From: Bacteroidota bacterium
GTDB taxonomy: Bacteria; Bacteroidota; Bacteroidia; Bacteroidales; JAAYUG01
Length of the DNA: 57,818 nucleotides
Assembly (NCBI GenBank): GCA_029571215.1
Contig: JAKPTE010000002.1
Coordinates: 1 to 57,818, forward strand
Reading direction: 5' to 3'
A program made the translations under genes and the position numbers. Under the pieces are notes generated by a model, which saw only the letters and a list, made by a program, of their open reading frames with translations, had not been told where the DNA came from and did no database searches. Shown here piece by piece: positions 26,812 to 35,295 of the stretch (position 1 is the first letter of the stretch; every line of letters starts with the position of its first letter).

Positions 26812-26831
26812 ATCATTAATTAGTAAGTCAA

Positions 26832-27950
26832 TTGGATTTTTCAGAATTTCATTTTTCAAACCCCTTACTGGAAGCAGTTGATGCCATGGGGTTCAGGGAA
26901 CCGACCCCTGTACAGAAAGCAACCATTCCACCGGCGCTTGAGGGAAAAGATATAATTGCCTGCGCACAGACAGGAACTGGTAAAACAGCAGCCTATCTGC
27001 TTCCCATATTGCAGAACATGATCTCCCGCGACCAGATTGGCAAAGGAACGGCCTGCCTGGTTCTCGTGCCTACCCGGGAACTGGCTGTTCAGATTGACCA
27101 GCAGTTTCAGGGTTTTGCCTATTTTGCCGGGGCTGTGTCGGTAACTGTTTACGGAGGGGGAGATTCGGTGGGCTGGGATTATCAAAAGAAGGCTCTTACC
27201 GAAGGTGTGGATTTTGTGATTGCCACGCCGGGTCGGCTCTTGTCACATCTGGCCCTCGGATACGTTGATTTCAGCCATCTGAAATATCTTGTGCTCGATG
27301 AAGCCGACAAGATGCTCGATATGGGCTTTTTTGATGACATCATGCGCATTATTTCTCTTTTGCCGACAGAGCGACAGACTATCCTTCTTTCGGCCACCAT
27401 GCCCGCCCCAATCAGGCAGCTGGCAAAAAAAATCATGAAAAATCCTTTTGAAGTGAGCATTGCTATCTCCCGCCCGGCTGAAAACATTACTCAGGCAGCC
27501 TATTTTACCGACGATGCGGAAAAGATCCACCTTATCGGCCGGTTGCTGAAAGGTAAAAATCTGCGGAGTGTCCTCATTTTCTGTTCGACAAAAAAAGACG
27601 TCAGGCAGGTTGAAAAAGAACTGCAAAAAGACGGATTTCAGGTGCGCGGAATCCAGTCAGATCTCGACCAGCCGCTAAGGGAAGAAATCATGCGCGATTT
27701 CAGGAACCGAAAATTCCAGATTCTTGTGGCAACAGACATTCTTTCCCGTGGTATCGATATAGACGGAATCGAACTGGTCATCAACTACCATGTTCCTTCC
27801 GATCCCGAAGACTATATTCACCGCATCGGACGTACCGCCCGTGCAGATGCTGACGGACTGGCCATCACCTTTGTCAATAAAGCCGAAAGGAGAAAATTCG
27901 AACGGATTGAACGGTTTCTCGGACAAAAAATTTACATTGTCCCGATGTAA
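26832..27950 (+). CDS. DEAD-box RNA helicase, probable TTG start
   Basis: RNA helicase of 372 residues, RhlE-like core without a C-terminal extension. Motifs: Q motif TPVQKATIP, I AQTGTGKT, Ia PTRELA, II DEAD, III SAT, VI HRIGRTARA. The first plausible codon is TTG at 26832, giving MDFSEFHFSNPLLEAVDAMGF, the normal N terminus of the family. An in-frame stop (26817-26819) lies just upstream with no ATG between; the next ATG (26886) would cut into the Q motif region. Confidence 0.93.
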   Translation: MDFSEFHFSNPLLEAVDAMGFREPTPVQKATIPPALEGKDIIACAQTGTGKTAAYLLPILQNMISRDQIGKGTACLVLVPTRELAVQIDQQFQGFAYFAGAVSVTVYGGGDSVGWDYQKKALTEGVDFVIATPGRLLSHLALGYVDFSHLKYLVLDEADKMLDMGFFDDIMRIISLLPTERQTILLSATMPAPIRQLAKKIMKNPFEVSIAISRPAENITQAAYFTDDAEKIHLIGRLLKGKNLRSVLIFCSTKKDVRQVEKELQKDGFQVRGIQSDLDQPLREEIMRDFRNRKFQILVATDILSRGIDIDGIELVINYHVPSDPEDYIHRIGRTARADADGLAITFVNKAERRKFERIERFLGQKIYIVPM

Positions 27951-27986
27951 TAAAGAGTCGTGCTGCATAATCAGGGGCAGGTTTTC

Positions 27987-27994
27987 TACCTTTA
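27987..27994 (+). promoter_or_regulatory. Possible -7 box TACCTTTA of rmuC
   Basis: One mismatch to TAnnTTTG, 25 nt before the rmuC ATG. No matching -33 element seen. Confidence 0.3.
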
Positions 27995-28019
27995 CATTTT
28001 AAATTCTTAAAAAAAAACC

Positions 28020-29324
28020 ATGGACATTGTGCTTTTTGTTGCAGGACTGATTACAGGAGGATTCGCCGCCTGGCTCATTTTCCGCATGATTCAGAAAGAA
28101 AAGCTTTCGGCTGTTGCGGAAAAAAGCCATTTTCTTGAGGAAATGCTAGCCGGAGAACGACAGAAGTCAGCCGAGAAAGACGCACAATTACTTGATTTAC
28201 AGGCCAAATATTCGTCAGCAGAAACCGACCTTAGAAACCTGCAGGAACAGCTTACCCGTCAAAAGAGTGAACTGGAAGAAGTACAGAAACGGTTGTCAGT
28301 TGAATTTGAAAACCTTGCCAACCGAATCCTTGAGGAAAAAACAAAGACCTTTACCGAACAAAACCGTACACAGCTTGAAGGCTTGCTGAACCCTCTTTCG
28401 GAGAAAATCAGAGAATTCCGTGATCAGGTGGAAAAAGCTTACGGAACCGAACGGGAACAACGCTTTCATCTTGGTAAGGAAATCGAACGTCTTGTGCAGA
28501 TGAATCAACAGCTGAGCGACGAAGCACGCAGTCTTACAAGGGCTCTGAAGGGAGATACGAAGACCCAGGGAACCTGGGGAGAATTCATTCTTGAAAAACT
28601 TCTGGAAAATTCTGGTCTAACCCGCAACCGTGAATATACCGTACAGGAAAGGATGGCCGACGAACAAGGCACTACACTGATTCCCGACGTTATTGTGCGG
28701 TACCCGGGCGGGCGCAATGTTGTGATTGATTCCAAGGTTTCCCTCGTGGCTTATGAAAAATACGTCGCAGCCGATGACGAGGATTCCCGTCAGCAGGCCA
28801 TCAGGGAACACCTCGATTCGGTGAAGAAACATATTCTGGAACTTAGCCGGAAAGACTACCAGTCACTTTATCAGCTCAACTCCCTTGATTTTGTTATGAT
28901 GTTCATGCCGGTTGAACCCGGTTATTACCTTGCACTTCAGCAGGATCCTGATCTATGGCAGTATGCCTACCAGAGGAAAGTACTGCTCATGAGCCCGACC
29001 AACCTCCTGGCCGCCCTGAAACTGATCGAGAGCATGTGGCGCATCGAATATCAGAACCGTAATGCACAGGAAATTGCAAGGCAGAGCAGCGACCTGCTCG
29101 ATAAATTCTCCGGATTTCTGGAAGATCTGAAAGATATCGGCAAAAAGATTGACGATGCGCACCATGCATGGGAAGAGTCAATGAAAAAACTTGCTACCGG
29201 AAAAGGAAGCCTCCTGAACCGTGCCCTCAAAATTCAACAGCTTGGCGCACGGCCTAAAAAAGAAATTCCCAAAGAAATTGCCGGATATTCACTCCCTGAA
29301 AATGAAGAAAACGAACCCAGTTGA
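28020..29324 (+). CDS. rmuC: DNA recombination protein RmuC
   Basis: Protein of 434 residues with an N-terminal membrane anchor (residues 3-22), a long coiled coil (about 25-160) and the RmuC nuclease-like domain (GDTKTQGTWGEFILEKLLENSGL, VVIDSKVSLVAYEKY, FVMMFMPVEPGYYLAL). RmuC limits inversions and rearrangements at short inverted repeats, which is suggestive next to so many palindromic repeats, though the link is only circumstantial. Length is typical. Confidence 0.94.
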   Translation: MDIVLFVAGLITGGFAAWLIFRMIQKEKLSAVAEKSHFLEEMLAGERQKSAEKDAQLLDLQAKYSSAETDLRNLQEQLTRQKSELEEVQKRLSVEFENLANRILEEKTKTFTEQNRTQLEGLLNPLSEKIREFRDQVEKAYGTEREQRFHLGKEIERLVQMNQQLSDEARSLTRALKGDTKTQGTWGEFILEKLLENSGLTRNREYTVQERMADEQGTTLIPDVIVRYPGGRNVVIDSKVSLVAYEKYVAADDEDSRQQAIREHLDSVKKHILELSRKDYQSLYQLNSLDFVMMFMPVEPGYYLALQQDPDLWQYAYQRKVLLMSPTNLLAALKLIESMWRIEYQNRNAQEIARQSSDLLDKFSGFLEDLKDIGKKIDDAHHAWEESMKKLATGKGSLLNRALKIQQLGARPKKEIPKEIAGYSLPENEENEPS

Positions 29325-29328
29325 AAGA

Positions 29329-29375
29329 TAAAAAAATCCCGTCCCTGGGTGAATTGGTAACTGGCGGGACGGGAT
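29329..29375 (-). terminator. Intrinsic terminator of the Trp-Met repeat gene
   Basis: Perfect 10-bp arms ATCCCGTCCC (29336-29345) and GGGACGGGAT (29366-29375) with a 20-nt loop. On the minus strand the hairpin is followed at once by a T run (AAAAAA at 29331-29336 on the plus strand). It lies 34 bp after the stop of the minus-strand gene ending at 29410. Confidence 0.8.
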
Positions 29376-29409
29376 GGACGGAATAATCCGCTATAAGGGG
29401 TATTGTCTT

Positions 29410-30282
29410 TTATTGGATTCCGGCGGTTAAATATACATTCCAGCTTTCTGTATTCAGCATCCATGCTTCAACTGACGGTTCTTCTTCTGCGCTGAAATCA
29501 CCGGAAGCCCAGGTTGTATCGTCATTCATCCAGCTTTCCACCCCTTGATCAACCTCAGAAGTTGCCAGATCCCAGGTCAGATCATTCAGCATCCAGCTCT
29601 CAACGTTTTCAACCGGATCGGCGACAACTTCTGTCCAGTTGGTGGCATCCAGCATCCAGCTTTCAATATTTTCCAGCGGTTCCGGGACCACATCTGTCCA
29701 GTCAGCCGCATTCAGCATCCAGTTTTCAACAGGCTCAGCGGTTTCCGATGAAGTTTCCATCCAGGATGATTCATTCAGCATCCAGTTTTCAACTTCATAT
29801 TCTATCTCCGTCATGGTTTTATTCCAATCAGATGACGAAAGCATCCTGCTTCCCATTGCTTCGGCTGGTCCGAAAAAGGCAGCTTCAGAGGCGACATTCA
29901 TTGCATCCGTCACGCCTGCAAGCCGCGTTCCAACGGGAGTAGTCGGGCTCTTCAGAATGCCGGTTGGTAAATAATCAGCCGAAGTATTTCCGGAGCAGAA
30001 AAAAACTTTCGGAGCAATAGGTTTGAGGTTTCCGGAATAGAAAAGCTCGTCCTGATCTGTACTGAAAGGCAGGCAAATGCGTGCCAGTGAAAAAAGCATG
30101 GACAACTGCATCGGCTTTATCTCAGGTATATTGATAACATTCCGTGCTGAATATTCAAGGCGAACAGGTTTTTGTGAGCTCAGTTCATACTGTCCCGTTA
30201 GCTGGGAAGGTAACAGAAAAGCTGCCACAATAAAGGCAAGGGTAAGGGCAGCGGGGCGGACGGTAGTTGCAAGAGTCTTCAT
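29410..30282 (-). CDS. Exported protein with 21-residue Trp-Met repeats, unknown function
   Basis: I do not recognise a named family. The 290-residue product has an N-terminal hydrophobic signal segment (about 10-30), a middle region without clear motifs, and six C-terminal repeats [VI]E[NSA]WM-x5-W: WM at 167, 188, 209, 230, 251 and 274, with a second Trp always 7 residues after the first. The period is 21 (last 23), and a degenerate copy without the first Trp lies near 145-153. The repeats are acidic and Trp-rich, with no basic residues in most copies. Cys70 and Cys96 are the only cysteines. It has its own strong ribosome site and terminator, so it is a single-gene unit that is probably well expressed. 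Confidence 0.75.
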   Translation of the reverse strand: MKTLATTVRPAALTLAFIVAAFLLPSQLTGQYELSSQKPVRLEYSARNVINIPEIKPMQLSMLFSLARICLPFSTDQDELFYSGNLKPIAPKVFFCSGNTSADYLPTGILKSPTTPVGTRLAGVTDAMNVASEAAFFGPAEAMGSRMLSSSDWNKTMTEIEYEVENWMLNESSWMETSSETAEPVENWMLNAADWTDVVPEPLENIESWMLDATNWTEVVADPVENVESWMLNDLTWDLATSEVDQGVESWMNDDTTWASGDFSAEEEPSVEAWMLNTESWNVYLTAGIQ

Positions 30283-30289
30283 TTTATTT

Positions 30290-30295
30290 CCTCCT
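30290..30295 (-). promoter_or_regulatory. Strong Shine-Dalgarno AGGAGG
   Basis: On the minus strand AGGAGG ends 7 nt before the ATG of the Trp-Met repeat gene. Such a consensus site is rare in this phylum, and other genes in the window lack it. Confidence 0.75.
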
Positions 30296-30464
30296 GATTA
30301 GGGTTTTTTATCATGGTCATAATCAATGTAACATATGATGTGCCAAAAAATACATAATTCTGATTATTAGTATATTACAAACTTATTCTCTCTTGATTAT
30401 AGCGCCATATGTGAACGATAATGCAACAAAGGGTGTTCGAAAATGAACGATTTGTATATAATAC

Positions 30465-30472
30465 TATATTTG
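30465..30472 (+). promoter_or_regulatory. -7 box TATATTTG of ggt
   Basis: Exact TAnnTTTG, ending 4 nt before the ggt ATG (30477), the same geometry as ispE. If used, the mRNA would begin at the start codon. No TTG at the -33 position. Confidence 0.4.
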
Positions 30473-30476
30473 AAGT

Positions 30477-32165
30477 ATGAAAAACCATATTTCAGTTCTT
30501 CTTATTCTATACCTGATTTCATTCTGCCTGACAGCACAGAACCCGGTTTCGTATCGTATTGTAAAGGAAGGGAGTGGCAGAAAAGGTATTGTTGTGTCAG
30601 CCCATCCGCTGGCAAGTGAAGCAGGAATAGCGATTCTGCAAAAAGGAGGAAATGCTGTTGATGCAGCAATTGCCGTTCAGTTTGCCCTGGCGGTGGTTTA
30701 TCCACAGGCAGGCAATCTGGGGGGAGGAGGTTTTCTGGTGGTTCGTTTTTCGGATGGTAGGAACCTGGCCCTGGATTTCAGGGAAACAGCTCCCGCGGCT
30801 GCAACACGGGATATGTTTCTCGACACAGCCGGTAATCCGGTCCCCTGGCTGTCGCTGAAAGGTCCACTTGCCTCAGGCGTTCCGGGCACTGTCGATGGTA
30901 TTTTTGCTTCTCTTTCTTTCGCCAGACTTCCTTTGAAAGAACTGATTGCACCCGCTATTGATCTGGCACAAAAAGGTTTTCGGATTACCGACAGGGAAGC
31001 CGTGAGCCTGAACCTAAACCGCGAAAATTTCCTGAGGTACAACAAATATCCTGTTGCCTTTGTCAAAGATGTACCATGGAAAGAGGGAGACATTCTCCGG
31101 CAACCCGATCTGGCCAGAACACTCGAAAAGATAAGAGACGGAGGCAGAGACAGTTTTTATTCCGGCTCTGTTGCCCATGCTATAGTGCACCTCATGAAAC
31201 AGGGAGGAGGAATCATTACCCGGGAAGATCTGAAAAATTACCGGACTGTGGAGCGAAAACCCGATACATTTTCTTACCGCGGATATACAGTAATTACCAT
31301 GCCTCTTCCTTCCAGCGGAAGCATGATTCTCCGGCAGGTTCTTTCCATACTTTCATGGTATCCGGTAAGAAATTACGGATTTGCCTCACCGGCTGCCATC
31401 CACCTTATGGCTGAGGCCGAAAGGCGCTCGTACGCTGACAGAGCCCGCTACCTTGGTGATCCTGATTTCGTACCCGATCCGTCAGCCCTGCTCAACGACC
31501 CGGTATATCTGAAAAAACGCATGGAGAATTTTTCATGGGAAAAAGCAACTCCTTCTACCCTGGTCAGTTATTCTCTTGCCGATGAACCAACTGAAACAAC
31601 CCATTTCTCAGTTATTGATGCCGATGGAAATGCTGTAGCGGTTACTACAACACTGAACGGATCATACGGATGTTTTGCCGTAGTACCCGGCATGGGGTTC
31701 CTGCTCAACAACGAAATGGATGATTTCAGCACAAAACCTGGATCCCCCAATGCATACGGTGCCCTTGGAGGAAAAGCCAACGCCATAGAACCCGGCAAGC
31801 GCATGCTGAGTAGCATGTCGCCAACCATAGTTCTTTCCGAAAACAAACCGTTCCTTATTCTGGGCTCTCCGGGTGGCACCACCATCCCAACCACCGTGCT
31901 ACAGGTAATTGTGAACGTCATTGATTTCGGTATGCCGCTGAAAGATGCGGTTTTTGCTCCCCGTTTTCATCACCAGTGGATGCCCGACCAGATTCTGATG
32001 GAAAAAGGCTTCCCTCAAAAAACATTGGACGAACTGAAAAAGAAAGGGCACCACATCAGCGAAGCCAGGGCATTGGGCAGCGTTAATGCCATTATGGTAC
32101 ATGCCGATGGTACCTTCGAAGGAGTAGGCGATCGTCGGGGTGACAATTCCGTTGCTTTCTATTAA
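30477..32165 (+). CDS. ggt: Gamma-glutamyltransferase
   Basis: Exported Ntn-hydrolase of 562 residues that cleaves or transfers gamma-glutamyl groups, chiefly of glutathione. A signal peptide (to about residue 20) is followed by the large subunit; autoprocessing should occur before Thr375 in ETTHFSV, giving the small subunit with NNEMDDF, GKRMLSSMSPTIV and LGSPGG. Length is normal for a periplasmic GGT. The downstream kinase gene starts 22 bp later. Confidence 0.95.
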   Translation: MKNHISVLLILYLISFCLTAQNPVSYRIVKEGSGRKGIVVSAHPLASEAGIAILQKGGNAVDAAIAVQFALAVVYPQAGNLGGGGFLVVRFSDGRNLALDFRETAPAAATRDMFLDTAGNPVPWLSLKGPLASGVPGTVDGIFASLSFARLPLKELIAPAIDLAQKGFRITDREAVSLNLNRENFLRYNKYPVAFVKDVPWKEGDILRQPDLARTLEKIRDGGRDSFYSGSVAHAIVHLMKQGGGIITREDLKNYRTVERKPDTFSYRGYTVITMPLPSSGSMILRQVLSILSWYPVRNYGFASPAAIHLMAEAERRSYADRARYLGDPDFVPDPSALLNDPVYLKKRMENFSWEKATPSTLVSYSLADEPTETTHFSVIDADGNAVAVTTTLNGSYGCFAVVPGMGFLLNNEMDDFSTKPGSPNAYGALGGKANAIEPGKRMLSSMSPTIVLSENKPFLILGSPGGTTIPTTVLQVIVNVIDFGMPLKDAVFAPRFHHQWMPDQILMEKGFPQKTLDELKKKGHHISEARALGSVNAIMVHADGTFEGVGDRRGDNSVAFY

Positions 32166-32187
32166 ACATTGAAAAATAACCGAATTT

Positions 32188-33138
32188 ATGCTGATTACCC
32201 AAATAGCCCTCATCCTTTCCATGGCACTGCAACTGGTAGCTGCCGTCCTTGCCATCCGGCTTACAAGGGTTACCAAATACAACCTTTCCTGGATTCTTAT
32301 TAGTGCAGGATTTCTCCTAATGCTTGTTTCCAGACTGATTGACATGATTCCTTTCTTTTATGAAAAAATTCCTTTCAATACCGCGTCGGTTATAACATGG
32401 ATAGGATTTGTTACTTCCCTTTGTTTTACCATAGGAGTCATCCTCATCCGGCGTATATTCAATTTTATACGCAAGGTGGAAGAAACCAGAAGAGAAGCGG
32501 AAAAAAGGGTTCTGAAGGCGGTCATACAGACCGAAGAGAATGAACGGAAGCGTTTTGCCAAAGATCTGCACGACGACCTGGGCCCACTGCTTTCGGCAGT
32601 AAAAATGTCGGTTTCAAGCCTTACAGCAATGGAACAGGACGACAAAAGGAAAGAAATTCTGCGAAATACCGATCATCTAATAACAGAAGCTCTTCGGAGC
32701 ATAAAGGAAATTTCCAACAACCTGAGTCCGCACATGCTGGTCAATTTTGGTCTGGCCAGTGCCATCAAAGACCTGACCAACCGTATCACCGGCCCGGGTA
32801 TTCCGGTTATCCGTTTCGATTCCGATTTATTTGGTGTGCGCTTCCATGAGGAGGTTGAAGTTGTTCTCTACCGTGTGGCGGGAGAATTAATCAACAATAC
32901 CCTAAAGCATGCGCAAGCAGCAAATATCGAGATGCAGCTTACCCGACAGGGAAATGTACTCATCCTCACGTACAGTGATGATGGTAAAGGCTTCGATGTG
33001 CCGGAAGTTATCCATGGACCTGTTAAAGGAACCGGTATTTCCAATATGGTGTCCCGATTGCGTTCCGTGAGGGGAACTCTCGAAGCAGAAAGTTCTCCCG
33101 AATCCGGCTCAAAATTTATTATACGCGTTCTTCTATGA
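32188..33138 (+). CDS. NarL-type sensor histidine kinase
   Basis: Membrane kinase of 316 residues: three hydrophobic segments (about 3-23, 33-50, 65-88), a coiled coil, a HisKA_3 domain with phospho-acceptor His128 (KDLHDDLGPLLS), and an HATPase_c domain (NNTLKHA, DDGKGF, GTGISNMVSRL). The N-terminal input region is all membrane, suggesting a signal in or near the bilayer. It overlaps the transglutaminase-like gene by 4 bp. The response regulator at 33997 is the likely partner. Confidence 0.9.
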   Translation: MLITQIALILSMALQLVAAVLAIRLTRVTKYNLSWILISAGFLLMLVSRLIDMIPFFYEKIPFNTASVITWIGFVTSLCFTIGVILIRRIFNFIRKVEETRREAEKRVLKAVIQTEENERKRFAKDLHDDLGPLLSAVKMSVSSLTAMEQDDKRKEILRNTDHLITEALRSIKEISNNLSPHMLVNFGLASAIKDLTNRITGPGIPVIRFDSDLFGVRFHEEVEVVLYRVAGELINNTLKHAQAANIEMQLTRQGNVLILTYSDDGKGFDVPEVIHGPVKGTGISNMVSRLRSVRGTLEAESSPESGSKFIIRVLL

Positions 33139-33773
33139 CGGAAAACATATTCCTGCCTGGAATTCCCACGGCTCTCAAAAAACCTGAAAAGATTCAGGAG
33201 TACCTTGATTCCACAAAGTACAATGCCAGTAAATGTACCCGTTCACCCCTGCTTGTTTATCAGCTTAAGGAAGCCCATTGCTTTGAAGGTGCCATGTTTG
33301 CTGCAGCCTGCCTCGAACAGGCCGGATTTCAGCCACTCATCCTCGATATGATTGCCGAAGATGATGACGACCACGTAATTGCAGTGTACAAAATCTACAA
33401 TTGCTGGGGTGCCGTTGCCAAATCGAATTTTACAACCCTGCGTTACCGCGAACCAGTTTACCGAAGTCTCCGTGAATTGGTTATGTCTTATTTTGATTTC
33501 TACTTCAATACCAACGGATTTAAATCGCTCCGTACCTATTCACGGCCTGTCAACCTGCACCGATTTGATTATCTGAACTGGAGAACAACAGATAAAGATC
33601 TCGACAGTATAGGACAATACCTTAATTTGGTTCCTCATTACCCTTTGCTTACAAACAACCAGATCCAACTCCTGGCGCCGGCTACTCCTTCCCTTCTCTC
33701 CTCCGCCCTTATGGGATCAAACCCCGAGGGATTATTTGTTCCAGGAACAAAAAAAGATTCCGTCACTAACTAA
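33135..33773 (+). CDS. Transglutaminase-like protein embedded in a two-component unit
   Basis: Cytoplasmic protein of 212 residues with no signal peptide. HCFEGAMFAAACLEQAGFQPLILDM (from residue 48) and DDHVIAVY (His80) look like the Cys-His core of the transglutaminase-like cysteine protease fold; the third residue may be Asn98 in AKSNFT. It overlaps the upstream kinase gene by ATGA, so coupling is likely. Whether it acts on the kinase, or is merely co-transcribed, cannot be told from sequence. Confidence 0.6.
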   Translation: MTENIFLPGIPTALKKPEKIQEYLDSTKYNASKCTRSPLLVYQLKEAHCFEGAMFAAACLEQAGFQPLILDMIAEDDDDHVIAVYKIYNCWGAVAKSNFTTLRYREPVYRSLRELVMSYFDFYFNTNGFKSLRTYSRPVNLHRFDYLNWRTTDKDLDSIGQYLNLVPHYPLLTNNQIQLLAPATPSLLSSALMGSNPEGLFVPGTKKDSVTN

Positions 33774-33924
33774 GCCTGGCAAAAGATAAAAGCAAATCTG
33801 TTTCCCTTCGAACTATCACAAAAATTCATACCATCTCATCATTACCAAAATAAAAGAAAAAAACGAATAGCTGTACCACCGGACCATCAACGACCCGGAC
33901 CCAACTGCTCCCAGCCCGAAACAT

Positions 33925-33968
33925 GGAACACGAAACACGAAAGAATTAGCCGGAACACGAAACAATAA
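33925..33968. repeat. AACACGAAAC short repeats, left copy
   Basis: GGAACACGAAACACGAAA (33925-33942) and GGAACACGAAACAAT (33952-33966) lie in the 223-bp gap before the response regulator. The same words recur at 35096-35118. No gene is seen in this gap. Confidence 0.6.
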
Positions 33969-33996
33969 AATTTATATCATTGTATAGAAATTTATT

Positions 33997-34647
33997 ATGT
34001 CCATGTCTCCCATCTCGGTTTGCATAGTTGATGATCACACCCTGTTTCGTAACGGGCTTCGGCTCCTGCTTAATGCTTCATCCGAAGTGCAGGTAATTGC
34101 CGAAGCAGAAAATGGCCGTGAATACCTCCGGATGCTGGAAAAAACCATACCTGACGTAACCCTTATGGATATTGAAATGCCCGGAATGAACGGAATCGAA
34201 ACGGCTGCACAGGCCATTAAACTCATCCCTCATCTTCGAATCATTACCCTTTCAATGTATGGAGAAGAAGAATATTATGTAAAAATGATCGATGCAGGAG
34301 CCAAAGGGTTTATTCTGAAAAACTCGGACATCAGTGAGGTGCTTGCTGCCATCAGGGCTGTTTACGAAGGTGGCACATATTTTTCCCAGGACCTGCTTCT
34401 GAATGTTGTGAAAAACATCCGCTCCGGAAAACTCCCGGCAACATCCGATACGCATCTTTCTGAAAGAGAAATTGAAATCCTTCAGAAAATCTGCCAGGGC
34501 TATTCCAACCAGGAAATTGCCGATCAACTCAACATCAGCAAGCGAACCGTCGATAAACACCGGTCCAATCTGCTGGAAAAAACCGGATCAAAAAACACGG
34601 CCAATCTTGTCATTTACGCACTGAAACATAAACTCGTGGAATTCTGA
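33997..34647 (+). CDS. NarL/LuxR-family response regulator
   Basis: DNA-binding response regulator of 216 residues. The receiver domain (about 6-125) has phospho-acceptor Asp58 (TLMDIEMPG) and conserved Lys (FILKNSD); the C-terminal LuxR-type helix-turn-helix (about 148-210) has LSEREIEILQKICQGYSNQEIADQLNISKRTVDKHR. The probable partner is the HisKA_3 kinase at 32188. It is separated from that unit by 223 bp with AACACGAAAC repeats. Confidence 0.93.
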   Translation: MSMSPISVCIVDDHTLFRNGLRLLLNASSEVQVIAEAENGREYLRMLEKTIPDVTLMDIEMPGMNGIETAAQAIKLIPHLRIITLSMYGEEEYYVKMIDAGAKGFILKNSDISEVLAAIRAVYEGGTYFSQDLLLNVVKNIRSGKLPATSDTHLSEREIEILQKICQGYSNQEIADQLNISKRTVDKHRSNLLEKTGSKNTANLVIYALKHKLVEF

Positions 34648-35095
34648 TTCCCTGCCTGCCCTCATACCATTATTTTCTGTGTCTTTTATGCTGTTTGCAC
34701 GATATCAAACACCGGCCACCGGCTGTTGACAATGCATATGGTGTGGGCAGAAAGAGTGATGCAAGCACAGATAACCATAGATATACACGGATCATTAACT
34801 GGTTTAATCTGAATTCATTCGTGCTCAATCTGTGAATCTGTGGTTTGATTGTTTTTTTATTCACCACAGATGGCCACAGACTTTTCACAGAAAGGAAACT
34901 GTATTAATCTGTGTTTAATCTGTGGCAATCAGCGCAATCTGTGGTTTAATTGATTTTTTTATTCACCACACTTGGCCACAGATAGCCACAGACTTTTCAC
35001 AGATTTTCTGCTAATCATTCTATGCATACCCTCTGGTCATCCGTGCAATCCGAGGTTAATGACAACACCCTGTTCCCTAATCCCTTTACCCTGCG

Positions 35096-35118
35096 AGAAA
35101 CACGAAACACGAAACAAT
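35096..35118. repeat. AACACGAAAC short repeats, right copy
   Basis: GAAACACGAAACACGAAACAAT, a direct copy of the words at 33925-33966. AACACGAAACAAT is identical at 33954-33966 and 35106-35118. Confidence 0.6.
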
Positions 35119-35175
35119 GAGTAAGTATTTATACGTATCGTCTTTTTACTACCCCATTTTACGTTTTTCCCTTAA

Positions 35176-35206
35176 TTGACCGCCATCAAAACCTGCCCTA
35201 CATTTG
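35176..35206 (+). promoter_or_regulatory. Promoter of the Hdr-like operon
   Basis: TTG (35176-35178), a 20-bp spacer, and TACATTTG (35199-35206): a full match to the Bacteroidota -33/-7 promoter. The predicted transcript start near 35211 leaves an ~85-nt leader before the ATG at 35296. Confidence 0.7.
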
Positions 35207-35295
35207 TCTTGAAATTATTTAGGGAGGTTATCATAAAACATGCTTCCTGCTTTAAATATAAAGCTTTGATTATTTAGAAACTTTCCACACTTCTC

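Larger units (their letters stand above)
34648..35295. repeat. Intergenic region with inverted, diverged copies of the CACAGAT repeat
   Basis: No gene. About 34763-35056 holds three degraded units of the repeat family at 1-842 in the opposite orientation; the best (34862-34953) runs CACCACAGATGGCCACAGAC..CAGAAAGGAAACTGTATTAATC and matches the reverse complement of the unit at 548-650. The rest is unassigned apart from the AACACGAAAC words at 35096-35118 and the promoter at 35176-35206. Confidence 0.8.
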
